Positions 18,563-27,769 are shown, counted from the stretch's first letter. The stretch is DNA of 64,000 bases from Streptomyces albidoflavus (GCF_000719955.1 NZ_JOII01000006.1:372001-436000); one strand, 5' to 3'. Program-made: numbers and translations. Notes: a model not told the origin generated them from the letters alone.

Positions 18563-18708
18563 GCCTCACTTGCCGGCCGGGCTCGGTGGCCTCAAGCGCC
18601 GGCCGGGCTGGTTCGGCCTCAAGCGCCGGCCGGGCTGATGGGGGTCGTGTTCGGGGCGCGGGCCGTCGGCCTGTGCGGTCACAGATGGCCTCAATCGCCG
18701 GCCGGGCT
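18563..18708. repeat. Cluster of four 21-bp REP-like palindromic repeats
   Basis: Four copies of a unit GCCTCAAGCGCCGGCCGGGCT or a near variant lie at 18563-18583, 18589-18609, 18616-18636 and 18688-18708. A truncated start of the unit occurs near 18734. The last copy continues TTGAG, which completes an imperfect palindrome (CTCAA..CCGGCC..TTGAG). The same unit recurs near 24.7 kb and 58.7-58.9 kb. No coding sequence is supported here. Confidence 0.8.
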
Positions 18709-18810
18709 TGAGTTTGGCTGGGCTTGGACGGTGGCCTCAACTGTCGCTGCTGCTGGGGGTTCTGGGAGAGGATGGGCGGGGCTTCGGGCGCGACAGGGGA
18801 GGGTGTTTGC

Positions 18811-18889
18811 CGGCTTTCGACCTAATTGCGGCAATCTCGCAAGCTTGCAGAAATAGGCTGAGCTGCTAGGCAAAGCCGCAGGTCATCGA
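18811..18889 (+). other. AT-rich leader-like sequence of a CRISPR remnant
   Basis: The 76 bases directly 5' of the first CRISPR repeat are about 53% G+C by my count, far below the surroundings. They end AGGTCATCGA at the repeat boundary. The position and composition fit an array leader that would hold the promoter and integration signal. I cannot compare it with known leaders here. Confidence 0.5.
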
Positions 18890-18979
18890 GTGCTCCCCGC
18901 GTGTGCGGGGGTGGTCCCCGCGATCTGCTGGGCCGTGCCGCCACGGTGATGTGCTCCCCGCGTATGCAGGGGCCCACGG
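18890..18979 (+). CRISPR. Minimal type I-E-like CRISPR remnant: two repeats, one spacer
   Basis: Repeat 1 (18890-18918, 29 bases) begins GTGCTCCCCGCGTGTGCGGG and ends GTGGTCCC. It contains the CCCCGC/GCGGGG hairpin of actinobacterial type I-E repeats. A unique 32-base segment (18919-18950) follows, then repeat 2 (18951-18979), identical for 13 bases and with substitutions at positions 14 and 18 and a diverged last third, as terminal repeats often are. 29 + 32 is exactly the I-E geometry. No cas gene occurs in the window, so the array is orphaned or served from elsewhere. Confidence 0.78.
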
Positions 18980-19051
18980 AACCCAGGACTCCCACCCGCT
19001 CAGTGCCACCGCTGCGCGCACCAGACGCCCCCAGCCCAGCGCCTCCTCCCC

Positions 19052-20080
19052 TCAAAACGCCAAGATCGTGACCGTAGCCGCGTAGATCACCACCAACAGC
19101 GCCCCGTCGAAGCCCAGGCGGAACCAGCCGCGTTCCTGGCGGATGAGGAGGCCGCCCAGGACGACGGTGGTCATGACCAGGGCGGCGCTGGTGAGGAAGA
19201 GTTCGTCGTTGCCGGCGGCGTGGTAGAGGGAGCCGCCGCGGTAGGCGAAGTCGCCGACGGCCAGGTTGAGGACGTCGAGGGAGTTGCCGCCGATGATGGC
19301 GGCGAAGGCGAGGGTGATGGCGCCGCGGCGGACGGCGGCGATCGAGGTGACCGCTTCCGGGAGGCCGTTGATGACGCCCAGGATCACCGCGCCGACGAAG
19401 CCCGCGCGCAGGGTGGTCGCCGAGAGGATGCCTTCGGCGGCCTGGGTGACGGCCCACCCGGCGACGACCACGATCCCGGCGATGACCACGAACTCGGTCC
19501 ACAGCCGGGGGGTGGACCGCTGGGCGAACGCCCCGTCGCTCTGCGGCACGTCCCAGACGGTCTCCCGGGTGCGTACCGCCCGCCACATCGGCTCGGTGTT
19601 CTCGTGGATCAGGTGCAGGCCGCCCAGGTAGAAGAGGATCAGCACGAACGAGGCCGGGTGCACCCCGGCCACCGTCACGTCCGGGCTGAAGGAGGCCATC
19701 AGCGCCAGCCCCAGCAGCCCGGTCAGCAGGCAGCCGAAGAGGAGGTTCTGGAGCGAGGCGGCGGCGTGCTCCAGATTGACCCGCCGGTAGAAGGCGTCGG
19801 CCGCGACCACCGCCAGCGTCTGCGCCGCGATCCCGCCGACCGCGTTGCTGTACGCCAGTTCCGGCTGGTCGTCGGCGGCGCTCACCGCCGTCATCACGAT
19901 GCCGGAGAGCGAGGTCACCAACCCGAAGAGGACCGCGCCGAAGAGCGCCTCGCCCCAGCCCGTACGGTCGGCCAGTACGTCCCCGAGCCCCGCCAGCCGC
20001 ACACTGCACGCCACCGTCAGGGCCCCGGCCAGGCACACCACGGCGACGCTCCAGCCCAGTGGCCACTGTCCGGCCAGCAT
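19052..20080 (-). CDS. Sodium/calcium exchanger (CaCA) family membrane protein
   Basis: A 342-residue polytopic protein with two inverted alpha-repeats of the cation/Ca2+ exchanger family. The first is LVTSLSGIVMTAVSAADDQPELAYSNAVGG and the second GVINGLPEAVTSIAAVRRGAITLAFAAIIGGNS. In the first repeat the usual acidic residue after SL is missing (SLSG instead of SLPE), while the second keeps GLPEAVTS. Ion selectivity is therefore uncertain. ATG at 20078-20080 with GAGG 9 bases upstream is preferred over a GTG three codons earlier that abuts the same site. Its stop lies 72 bases from the CRISPR remnant. Confidence 0.82.
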   Translation of the reverse strand: MLAGQWPLGWSVAVVCLAGALTVACSVRLAGLGDVLADRTGWGEALFGAVLFGLVTSLSGIVMTAVSAADDQPELAYSNAVGGIAAQTLAVVAADAFYRRVNLEHAAASLQNLLFGCLLTGLLGLALMASFSPDVTVAGVHPASFVLILFYLGGLHLIHENTEPMWRAVRTRETVWDVPQSDGAFAQRSTPRLWTEFVVIAGIVVVAGWAVTQAAEGILSATTLRAGFVGAVILGVINGLPEAVTSIAAVRRGAITLAFAAIIGGNSLDVLNLAVGDFAYRGGSLYHAAGNDELFLTSAALVMTTVVLGGLLIRQERGWFRLGFDGALLVVIYAATVTILAF

Positions 20081-20202
20081 GTCCGGCACCCTCGCCCCGT
20101 CCGGTGGTCGACGCCCGTTTCCTCACTGGGTGCCCGGTGCCGGGCGGGCGTCACACCGAAGGGGCGAGGGTTCACCGGTGCGGGCTAGGGGGCTGGCGCT
20201 AC

Positions 20203-21648
20203 TCAGTCGCGCGGGACCGCCGAGCCGTCCTCGTCGACGACCTCGCGGTCGCCGAGGGGCTTGTCCAGGGTCACCTTCGCCGTGAGCTGCTTGGCCATCT
20301 TCACGCAGACCTTGCCGGGCTCCTGCGGCTCACTGGTGATCCGGACCGTGACGCTGCCGGACTTCTCCTCGGCCTCGGCCGTGTACTTCTCGCAGACCCC
20401 GCCCCAGAAACGGACGGTCAGCTCCTTGCCGTCGACGCGGTACGACTCGGCCTCGGAGAGCTTGCGGTCCTGGCCGGGGGAGGCGCCGGGGTCGGTGCCC
20501 GGCTTCTCGGGCGTGGCGGGCGGGGTCAGGTACTCAGGGTCGACGGCCGGGCGGGTCACCGTGTGCGAGCGGTCGTGGCCCTCGGGGCGTACCTCGAAGA
20601 GCCAGGACGGCACCAGCGCCTGGCGGCCGGAGACGAACTGGGCGGAGAGGCCGAAGACCGCGCCGCGCACCGCCACCGGCTCGCGCTCCGGCGCATCACC
20701 GCCCGGCGTGCACGGGTCCTTCGGGGGAGCGGAACCGTCGGCCGACTCGGCGCCGTCGAGCGGGGCCGCGCTGGCGCAGCCGCCGATGCCGACCTTGCCG
20801 TCGCCCTTCGAGGCGCCGTTGAGCTGGGCGAGCGCCTGCTTCGCGGTCAGCACCGGATAGGTGTCGCCCTTCACCGGCTCGGAGAGCTGTCCGCTGCCGC
20901 CGGCCAGCGAGCCGTCCGGGGCCACGCGTACGCCGGTGCTCCAGCCGTACGTCGGCAGGCCGTCCACCACAGGCTGGGCGTTGACCACCCGGACACCGCC
21001 CGAGACCTGGCCGGCGTCGAGCTTGGCGTCGTCCTGGCCGAGTGCCTTCAGCACGGGGGCGGCCGCGCTCTTCGCCGCCTTCTCGCCGACCGGGTCGTCC
21101 TCCTGGGCGCCGTCGGAGGAGCTGGCGCACATCTTGCCCTTGGGGCAGTCGTCGCCGTGCGGCACGGTGTGGCCCTGGTAGCTCCAGGTGCCGGGTGCCT
21201 GCTTGTTGACCCGCAGCAGCGGCCCCTGGCCGTCCTTGGCCGTGCCCACCAGCCAGCTGCCGCCCTCGGTGCGCGGCTCGCCCGAGACGCCGAGCGCCTT
21301 CGCCAGCTTCGCCACGTCCGTCTCGCGCGGCGCCTCGAACCGCTGGACCGCCGCCTCGCCCGGGCCCTCGGGCAGCTTCCCCTTCGCCTGGTAGACGCCG
21401 CCGCCCGGGTCCGGCTCACCGGGGGCCACGCCCCGGGTGTGGCCGTCCAGCTCCAGCGGGGGAGGGGCGTCGCCCGCGTCCGCGCCGGCCGGCTGCCCGC
21501 CGTCCTTGGCGTCGCCGGAGGCGGCCGCGGTCACCAGGTACGCTCCTCCGCCGCCCACGATCAGGACGGCTGCCGCCACCGAGGCAACGGCCATCGGGGA
21601 ACGCCGCCTGGGCCGTTCCTGCTCCTGGTCGGATCGCTCGGTGCTCAC
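20203..21648 (-). CDS. Membrane-anchored extracytoplasmic protein of unknown function
   Basis: A 481-residue protein: a charged cytoplasmic N-terminus (MSTERSDQEQERPRRRSP), one membrane helix (about 19-42), then a large hydrophilic extracytoplasmic part. That part has two repeated-looking halves, several cysteine pairs (HGDDCPKGKMC, IGGCASA..KDPC, GGVCEKY..GKVC) likely to form disulfides, and Gly/Pro/Asp-rich linkers. I know it only as a conserved Streptomyces membrane protein. GTG at 21646-21648 has GGAG 7 bases upstream. Confidence 0.82.
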   Translation of the reverse strand: MSTERSDQEQERPRRRSPMAVASVAAAVLIVGGGGAYLVTAAASGDAKDGGQPAGADAGDAPPPLELDGHTRGVAPGEPDPGGGVYQAKGKLPEGPGEAAVQRFEAPRETDVAKLAKALGVSGEPRTEGGSWLVGTAKDGQGPLLRVNKQAPGTWSYQGHTVPHGDDCPKGKMCASSSDGAQEDDPVGEKAAKSAAAPVLKALGQDDAKLDAGQVSGGVRVVNAQPVVDGLPTYGWSTGVRVAPDGSLAGGSGQLSEPVKGDTYPVLTAKQALAQLNGASKGDGKVGIGGCASAAPLDGAESADGSAPPKDPCTPGGDAPEREPVAVRGAVFGLSAQFVSGRQALVPSWLFEVRPEGHDRSHTVTRPAVDPEYLTPPATPEKPGTDPGASPGQDRKLSEAESYRVDGKELTVRFWGGVCEKYTAEAEEKSGSVTVRITSEPQEPGKVCVKMAKQLTAKVTLDKPLGDREVVDEDGSAVPRD

Positions 21649-21801
21649 CGCATCGCTCCTTCGCCTGGACTGTCCCGTACGGCCTGCCCCGGGGAGGGCC
21701 GGCCGTCACCGGTGTCCCCCTGTTGGGGACGCCGGTGGGACGGGGCGGAGACGAAGTCGGTTCCGGTGCGGCCGGAAGAGGGAGGTGGGAGCGGGTGCGG
21801 T

Positions 21802-22011
21802 CTAGTCGCCGTACTCCGACATGCCGTCGATCAGGCGTACCGAGGCGGGGGTCACGCGTACGCCGTGGATCGCGGAGAGGGGGACCGCGGTGCGGGGCGC
21901 GCCGTGCGGGGCGGGCCAGTCCTTGGACATGCGGGCGCAGTCGCCGCGCAGTACTTCGAAACCGTGGTCCAGCTCGAGGGGGCCGGCGTCCTTGACGCTC
22001 TGGTTCGACAT
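21802..22011 (-). CDS. Small conserved hypothetical protein
   Basis: A 69-residue soluble protein (MSNQSVKDAGPLELDHGFEVLRGDCARM...) with no recognised domain. It reads as a single compact alpha/beta unit ending LIDGMSEYGD. The ATG at 22009-22011 lacks a strong ribosome site, so the start could be off. It diverges from the PfkB kinase gene. Confidence 0.6.
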   Translation of the reverse strand: MSNQSVKDAGPLELDHGFEVLRGDCARMSKDWPAPHGAPRTAVPLSAIHGVRVTPASVRLIDGMSEYGD

Positions 22012-22185
22012 ATTTGCACCGTAGGCACGTCCTCCCCGGCGAGGAAAGCCCTACTATCGGGTAGTTTCGTCGATTCGCGCAGCCTTGGGCCCGGCAGGGA
22101 CCAGCGGATAGCGTGAACCGACCGAACTCCGCGTCACCCGCCCGGGCGCCCGCCGCCCCCACCCTCCGCAGGGAGCAGACCCGCC

Positions 22186-23160
22186 GTGCGTATCGCTGTC
22201 ACCGGCTCCATCGCCACCGACCACCTGATGACCTTCCCCGGCCGCTTCGCCGACCAGCTCGTCGCCGACCAGCTCCACACGGTCTCGCTCTCCTTCCTCG
22301 TCGACCAGCTCGACGTCCGGCGCGGCGGGGTCGCGGCCAACATCTGCTTCGGCATGGGCCAGCTCGGCACCGCGCCCGTCCTGGTCGGCGCGGCGGGAGC
22401 CGACTTCGACGAGTACCGGGCCTGGCTCGACCGGCACGGCGTCGACACCGGCTCGGTCCGCATCTCCGAGGTGCTGCACACCGCGCGCTTCGTCTGCACC
22501 ACCGACGCCGACCACAACCAGATCGGCTCCTTCTACACCGGCGCCATGAGCGAGGCCCGCCTCATCGAGCTCCAGGCCGTCGCCGAGCGGGTCGGCGGCC
22601 TCGACCTCGTCCTCATCGGCGCCGACGACCCCGAGGCGATGCTCCGCCACACCGAGGAGTGCCGCAGCCGGAACATCCCGTTCGCCGCCGACTTCTCCCA
22701 GCAGATCGCGCGGATGGACGGCGCCGAGATCCGCACCCTCCTCGACGGCGCCACCTACCTCTTCTCCAACGAGTACGAGAAGGGCCTCATCGAGTCGAAG
22801 ACCGGCTGGAGCGACGAGGAGATCCTCGGCCGCGTCGGCCACCGCGTCACCACCCTCGGCTCGCGCGGCGTACGCATCGAGCGCGCCGGCGAGGACCCGG
22901 TCGAGGTCGGCGTGCCCGAGGAGGAGACCAAGGCCGACCCGACCGGTGTCGGCGACGCCTTCCGCGCGGGCTTCCTCTCCGGCCTGTCCTGGGGCGTCTC
23001 CCTGGAGCGCGCCGCCCAGGTCGGCTGCATGCTCGCCACCCTGGTCATCGAGACCGTCGGCACCCAGGAGTACACCCTCGGCCGGGTCCCCTTCATGGAC
23101 CGCTTCACCAAGGCGTACGGCCACGACGCCGCCGCCGAGGTCCAGGCCCACCTGGTCTGA
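22186..23160 (+). CDS. PfkB-family carbohydrate/nucleoside kinase
   Basis: A 324-residue ribokinase-fold kinase. The N-terminal MRIAVTGSIATDHLM and substrate-binding RRGGVAANICFGMGQLG (PfkB signature 1) are present. The C-terminal signature DPTGVGDAFRAGF holds the anion hole and catalytic Asp. The sequence resembles actinobacterial adenosine-kinase-like members, but ribose or another sugar is equally possible. GTG at 22186 follows GGGAG. A bidirectional hairpin separates it from the convergent cysteine desulfurase gene. Confidence 0.88.
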   Translation: MRIAVTGSIATDHLMTFPGRFADQLVADQLHTVSLSFLVDQLDVRRGGVAANICFGMGQLGTAPVLVGAAGADFDEYRAWLDRHGVDTGSVRISEVLHTARFVCTTDADHNQIGSFYTGAMSEARLIELQAVAERVGGLDLVLIGADDPEAMLRHTEECRSRNIPFAADFSQQIARMDGAEIRTLLDGATYLFSNEYEKGLIESKTGWSDEEILGRVGHRVTTLGSRGVRIERAGEDPVEVGVPEEETKADPTGVGDAFRAGFLSGLSWGVSLERAAQVGCMLATLVIETVGTQEYTLGRVPFMDRFTKAYGHDAAAEVQAHLV

Positions 23161-23168
23161 GCCGCACC

Positions 23169-23204
23169 GGCCGGGCGGCGCCTCGCATCAGCCGCCGCCC
23201 GGCC
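23169..23204. terminator. Bidirectional terminator after PfkB kinase gene
   Basis: Perfect 12-bp arms (23169-23180 and 23193-23204, GGCCGGGCGGCG and complement) with a 12-base loop lie between convergent stop codons. Confidence 0.75.
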
Positions 23205-23209
23205 CGGGC

Positions 23210-24586
23210 TCAGACCAGCCGCCGCACCTGGTAGGCGGTGCCCCGTACGGCAGGCTCCTCGCCGACGTACTCCTGCTCGCGCATCCTGCACCAGGCGGGG
23301 ATGTCGAGCCGGGCCGCCTCGTCGTCGCTCAGCACCGTGACGGTGCCGCCCACCGGGACCCGGTCGATCACCTTGGCCAGCTCGATCACCGGAACCGGGC
23401 AGCGGCGTCCCAGCGCGTCCACCACCAGGGCCTCCTGGACGGCCGGGGGTTCGGCGCCGGGCGCCCCCAGCCGGGCCCGGACCGCGCGGACCGCCTCCGG
23501 GAGCACGGTGAGGAAGTGGTCCACGTCGGTGGCGGGCGTGCCGTGGGGCAGCGACACCCGGACGTTCCCCTCGCTCAGTACGCCCATCGCCCGCAGCACA
23601 TGGCTGGGCGTCAGCGTCGAGGAGGTGCAGGACGAGCCCGAGGAGACGGCGAAGCCGGCCCGGTCCAGCTCGTGCAGGAGCGCCTCGCCGTCGACGTAGA
23701 GGCAGGAGAAGGTGACCAGGTGCGGCAGCCGGTGCACCGGGTCGCCGACCACCTCCATGTCGTCCACCAGCTCCGGCAGCCGCAGCCTGATCCGGTCCAC
23801 CAGCTCCCGCAGCCGCACCCCCTCGGCCTCCGCCTCGGCGCGTACCGCCCGGAGCGAGGCCGCCGCCGCGACCACCGCCGGGAGGTTGCCGAAGCCGGGG
23901 GCGCGGCCCGACTCCCGCTCGTCCGCCGGGCCCCGCGGCGCGAACCGCGTCCCCTTGCGCACCGCCAGCAGTCCCACCCCGGGCGGGCCGCCCCACTTGT
24001 GGGCGCTGCCGGTCAGCAGGGACCACGGGCCCGGGACCGGACCCCAGGGGAGCGACTGGGCGGCGTCCACCAGCAGCGGGACCGTGGCCGCCCGGCACGC
24101 CTCGGCCACCTCCTCCACCGGCTGGGCGGTGCCCACCTCGTGGTTGGCCGACTGGAGGCAGGCCAGCGCGGTGTCGGCGCGCAGGGCGGCGGCGAACGCC
24201 TGGGCCGGGACGCGGCCGGTGCTCTCCACGCCGACCCGGTCGACCTCGCCGCCCTCGGCCTCGAAGGACTCGGCCGTGTGCAGGACCGAGGAGTGCTCGA
24301 CCTCGGAGACGACCAGGTGGCGGCCGGTACGGCGGCGGCCCGCCAGAGCGCCGGCCATGCCCCAGTGGACGGCCTGCGTCCCCGAAGGAGTGAAAACCAG
24401 CTCGTCGGGGCGGCAGCCCACCGACTCGGCCGCGCTCTCCCGGGCGGCGTCCAGCAGGAGGCGGGCGCGGCGGCCCTCCCGGTAGAGGCGGGCCGGGTCG
24501 GCCCAGCCCTCGTCGAGGGAGGCCAGGAGGGCCTGGCGGGCCGTCGGATGCAGGGGGGCGGCCGACGCCGCGTCGAAGTAGGGCAC
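23210..24586 (-). CDS. Cysteine desulfurase fused to a TusA-like sulfur carrier domain
   Basis: A 458-residue two-domain protein. Residues 1-375 form a class V aminotransferase-fold NifS/IscS-like desulfurase with the PLP lysine K197 (GSAHKWGG), H149 in ANHEVGT, and active-site cysteine C320 in SSGSSCTSS. Residues 385-458 are a TusA-like domain with the signature RRCPVPV (C396), which would accept persulfide sulfur. The fusion suggests intramolecular sulfur relay. The final acceptor is unknown: tRNA thiolation, molybdopterin or Fe-S assembly are all possible. ATG at 24584-24586. It is upstream of, and divergent from, the cta operon. Confidence 0.9.
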   Translation of the reverse strand: MPYFDAASAAPLHPTARQALLASLDEGWADPARLYREGRRARLLLDAARESAAESVGCRPDELVFTPSGTQAVHWGMAGALAGRRRTGRHLVVSEVEHSSVLHTAESFEAEGGEVDRVGVESTGRVPAQAFAAALRADTALACLQSANHEVGTAQPVEEVAEACRAATVPLLVDAAQSLPWGPVPGPWSLLTGSAHKWGGPPGVGLLAVRKGTRFAPRGPADERESGRAPGFGNLPAVVAAAASLRAVRAEAEAEGVRLRELVDRIRLRLPELVDDMEVVGDPVHRLPHLVTFSCLYVDGEALLHELDRAGFAVSSGSSCTSSTLTPSHVLRAMGVLSEGNVRVSLPHGTPATDVDHFLTVLPEAVRAVRARLGAPGAEPPAVQEALVVDALGRRCPVPVIELAKVIDRVPVGGTVTVLSDDEAARLDIPAWCRMREQEYVGEEPAVRGTAYQVRRLV

Positions 24587-24682
24587 GGCGTCACGCTAAC
24601 CCCGGGGGCGGGGCTGCGCCCCGGGGAGGGGGCGTGGCTCGCCGGTTCTCACGTGGCCGTCCCGTGGGGCCGGGGTGGGGTG

Positions 24683-24703
24683 GCCTCAAGCGCCGGCCGG
24701 GCT
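24683..24703. repeat. Single REP-like palindromic repeat
   Basis: An exact copy of the GCCTCAAGCGCCGGCCGGGCT unit found near 18.6 and 58.8 kb. It directly precedes a 35-bp tandem repeat array. Confidence 0.8.
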
Positions 24704-24705
24704 TC

Positions 24706-24810
24706 GAATGCCGGGCCCGGCGTCCCCGCGCGCCGGCGGGGGATGCCGGACACGACGTCCTCGCGCGCCCGTGGGGGATGCCGGACACGACATCCTCGCG
24801 CGCCCGCGCC
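24706..24810. repeat. Three tandem copies of a 35-bp repeat
   Basis: Units at 24706-24740, 24741-24775 and 24776-24810 share GGATGCCGGACACGA followed by CGTCCTCGCGCGCCC. Copies 2 and 3 are nearly identical and copy 1 is diverged. The rest of the 485-base gap before ctaC contains the REP unit and the ctaC promoter region, and no gene. Confidence 0.8.
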
Positions 24811-24959
24811 CGCGGGGAGTAAAGGAAGGGGGCGGAGGGCGTGGGCGGAAGGGGTGTCAGATGGGGGAAAGGCGCCGGGATTCCGGACGGATTCCACCCC
24901 TTCGGGGTGCGGCACGGCGCGTTGGGCACCCTCCCCGCGCGGCCCCAAATTGAGTCCAG

Positions 24960-24965
24960 TAGGGT
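24960..24965 (+). promoter_or_regulatory. Candidate -10 element for the ctaCDF operon
   Basis: TAGGGT matches the favoured Streptomyces -10. No convincing -35 is seen. Transcription from here would give a leader of about 100 bases before ctaC. Confidence 0.4.
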
Positions 24966-25070
24966 TTGGTCCGCATAAACATCCAATCCCCTGCCCGCCG
25001 CAGGGCCGGCGACCGACCAGCGTGGAGGCCGCACCCGACCGCGCGGGCGAGACTCTCGGGAAGGCGCTAC

Positions 25071-26036
25071 GTGAGTCCCAACGGCTCCGACCGCTCGTCG
25101 CGGCGCCCGATGCGGCGGAAGCTGCCGCAGGTGCTGACTGCGGGCCTGATCCTTGCAACCGCCACCGGTTGCACATACGAGGACTTCCCCCGTCTTGGTA
25201 TGCCCACCCCGGTGACCGAAGAGGCACCGATCATCCTCTCCCTCTGGCAGGGCTCCTGGGCGGCTGCGCTCGTCACGGGTGTCCTGGTGTGGGCGTTGAT
25301 CCTCTGGGCCTGCTTCGCCTACCGGCGGACGCGCACCAAGATCGAGGTACCCCCGCAGACCCGGTACAACATGCCGCTCGAGGCGCTGTACACCGTGGTT
25401 CCCGTCCTCATCGTGTCGGTGTTCTTCTTCTTCACCGCCCGCGACGAGTCGAAGCTGCTCGAGCTCTCCGACGAGCCCGCCCACACCATCAACGTGGTCG
25501 GCTTCCAGTGGAGCTGGGCCTTCAACTACGTCGAGGACGTGGACGGCGACACCGCCACCGGTGACGCGAAGAAGGACAAGGACCTCAGGGCGATCCCGGA
25601 CCGCTTCAAGGACGCGTTCCCCGAGGGAGCCGAGGGCGTCCACGCCGTCGGTACCCCCGGCGAGCGCAACCCGCAGAACGGCAACCCGGGCCCGACCCTG
25701 TGGCTCCCCAAGGGCGAGAAGGTCCGCTTCGTGCTGACCTCGCGGGACGTCATCCACTCGTTCTGGGTGGTCCCGTTCCTGATGAAGCAGGACGTCATCC
25801 CCGGCCACACCAACTCCTTCGAGGTGACCCCCAACAAGGAGGGCACCTTCATGGGCAAGTGCGCCGAGCTCTGCGGCGTCGACCACTCCCGCATGCTCTT
25901 CAATGTCAAGGTCGTGTCTCCCGAGCGCTACCAGCAGCACCTTGAGGAGCTCCGGGAGAAGGGCCAGACCGGGTACGTCCCGGCCGGCATCGAGCAGACG
26001 GACCCGGCCAGGAACTCGGAGAAGAACCAACTGTGA
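25071..26036 (+). CDS. ctaC: Cytochrome c oxidase subunit II (aa3 type), lipoprotein
   Basis: A 321-residue CuA-bearing subunit that accepts electrons from the bc1 complex. The lipoprotein signal ([20 protein letters not shown]) puts the modified cysteine at residue 34. Two membrane helices follow, then the cupredoxin domain with the CuA motif [12 protein letters not shown] (C-x3-C-x3-H-x2-M). An Asp/Lys-rich insert ([16 protein letters not shown]) sits between the helix and the cupredoxin, as in actinobacteria. GTG at 25071 follows GGGAAGG. ctaD starts inside its stop codon (GTGA). Confidence 0.95.
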   Translation: MSPNGSDRSSRRPMRRKLPQVLTAGLILATATGCTYEDFPRLGMPTPVTEEAPIILSLWQGSWAAALVTGVLVWALILWACFAYRRTRTKIEVPPQTRYNMPLEALYTVVPVLIVSVFFFFTARDESKLLELSDEPAHTINVVGFQWSWAFNYVEDVDGDTATGDAKKDKDLRAIPDRFKDAFPEGAEGVHAVGTPGERNPQNGNPGPTLWLPKGEKVRFVLTSRDVIHSFWVVPFLMKQDVIPGHTNSFEVTPNKEGTFMGKCAELCGVDHSRMLFNVKVVSPERYQQHLEELREKGQTGYVPAGIEQTDPARNSEKNQL

Positions 26037-27769
26037 GCATCCTCAACGAACCCCAGGGTGACGCCGCAGCTGACGACTCGTACGAGAACGAGCTGCCGGT
26101 TCGCCGCAAGCAGCCGGGCAATGTCGTCGTGAAGTGGCTGACCACCACCGATCACAAGACGATCGGCACGCTGTACCTGGTCACCTCGTTCATCTTCTTC
26201 TGCATCGGTGGCCTGATGGCCCTGGTGATGCGCGCCGAGCTGGCCAGGCCCGGCACGCAGATCATCTCGAACGAGCAGTTCAACCAGGCGTTCACGATGC
26301 ACGGCACGATCATGCTGCTGATGTTCGCGACGCCCCTCTTCAACGGTTTCGCGAACTGGATCATGCCGCTCCAGATCGGTGCGCCCGACGTGGCGTTCCC
26401 GCGGCTGAACATGTTCGCCTACTGGCTCTACCTCTTCGGCTCGCTGATCGCGGTGGCCGGCTTCCTCACCCCGCAGGGTGCGGCCGACTTCGGCTGGTTC
26501 GCCTACTCCCCGCTGTCGGACGCCGTCCGCTCGCCGGGTGTCGGCGCCGACATGTGGATCATGGGTCTGGCGCTCTCGGGCTTCGGCACGATCCTCGGTT
26601 CGGTCAACTTCATCACCACGATCATCTGCATGCGCGCGCCCGGCATGACGATGTTCCGCATGCCGATCTTCACCTGGAACGTCCTGCTCACCGGTGTCCT
26701 GGTGCTGCTGGCCTTCCCCGTCCTCGCCGCCGCGCTGTTCGCCCTGGAGGCGGACCGCAAGTTCGGGGCACAGGTCTTCAGTCCGGAGAACGGCGGAGCA
26801 CTGCTCTGGCAACACCTCTTCTGGTTCTTCGGGCATCCAGAGGTGTACATCATCGCCCTGCCGTTCTTCGGCATCGTCTCCGAGATCATCCCGGTGTTCT
26901 CGCGGAAGCCGATCTTCGGCTACATGGGTCTGGTCGGCGCCACCATCGCCATCGCCGGTCTCTCCGTGACGGTGTGGGCGCACCACATGTACGTCACCGG
27001 CGGCGTGCTGTTGCCGTTCTTCTCCTTCATGACCTTCCTGATCGCGGTACCGACCGGTGTGAAGTTCTTCAACTGGATCGGCACCATGTGGAAGGGCTCC
27101 TTGTCCTTCGAGAACCCGATGCTGTGGTCGGTCGGCTTCCTGGTCACCTTCCTCTTCGGTGGCCTGACCGGCGTCATCCTGGCCTCCCCGCCGCTGGACT
27201 TCCACGTCTCGGACTCGTACTTCGTCGTCGCGCACTTCCACTACGTCGTCTTCGGCACCGTGGTCTTCGCGATGTTCGCCGGATTCCACTTCTGGTGGCC
27301 GAAGTTCACCGGCAAGATGCTGGACGAGCGGCTCGGCAAGATCACCTTCTGGACGCTGTTCATCGGCTTCCACGGCACCTTCCTGGTCCAGCACTGGCTG
27401 GGCGCCGAGGGCATGCCCCGCCGGTACCCGGACTACCTGGCCGCCGACGGCTTCACCGCCCTGAACACGGTCTCGACGATCAGCTCGTTCCTGCTCGGCC
27501 TGTCGCTGCTGCCGTTCTTCTACAACGTCTGGAAGACCGCCAAGTACGGCAAGAAGATCGAGGTGGACGACCCGTGGGGCTACGGCCGTTCGCTGGAGTG
27601 GGCGACCTCCTGCCCGCCGCCGCGGCACAACTTCCTCACGCTGCCGCGCATCCGCTCGGAATCCCCGGCGTTCGACCTGCACCACCCTGAGATCGCCGCC
27701 ATGGACCACCTTGAGGACCACGACCCGCAGCCCAAGGCCGTCGCGGGCACCAAGGAGGCAGGCAAGTGA
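26033..27769 (+). CDS. ctaD: Cytochrome c oxidase subunit I
   Basis: A 578-residue catalytic subunit of aa3 oxidase with twelve predicted helices, housing heme a and the heme a3-CuB site where O2 is reduced. Visible motifs are the heme a ligand region [13 protein letters not shown], the CuB/K-channel segment [10 protein letters not shown] (His cross-linked to Tyr), HHMYVTGG, and the heme ligand pair HFHYVVFG. Start and stop overlap the neighbouring subunits (GTGA at both ends), showing tight translational coupling. Confidence 0.97.
   Translation: MSILNEPQGDAAADDSYENELPVRRKQPGNVVVKWLTTTDHKTIGTLYLVTSFIFFCIGGLMALVMRAELARPGTQIISNEQFNQAFTMHGTIMLLMFATPLFNGFANWIMPLQIGAPDVAFPRLNMFAYWLYLFGSLIAVAGFLTPQGAADFGWFAYSPLSDAVRSPGVGADMWIMGLALSGFGTILGSVNFITTIICMRAPGMTMFRMPIFTWNVLLTGVLVLLAFPVLAAALFALEADRKFGAQVFSPENGGALLWQHLFWFFGHPEVYIIALPFFGIVSEIIPVFSRKPIFGYMGLVGATIAIAGLSVTVWAHHMYVTGGVLLPFFSFMTFLIAVPTGVKFFNWIGTMWKGSLSFENPMLWSVGFLVTFLFGGLTGVILASPPLDFHVSDSYFVVAHFHYVVFGTVVFAMFAGFHFWWPKFTGKMLDERLGKITFWTLFIGFHGTFLVQHWLGAEGMPRRYPDYLAADGFTALNTVSTISSFLLGLSLLPFFYNVWKTAKYGKKIEVDDPWGYGRSLEWATSCPPPRHNFLTLPRIRSESPAFDLHHPEIAAMDHLEDHDPQPKAVAGTKEAGK

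Noticed and set aside
18487..18856. Short open frames across the repeat cluster (for example at 18536-18856)
   Set aside because: They translate the palindromic repeats into repeated RxPA/APAGL-like strings and lack ribosome sites.
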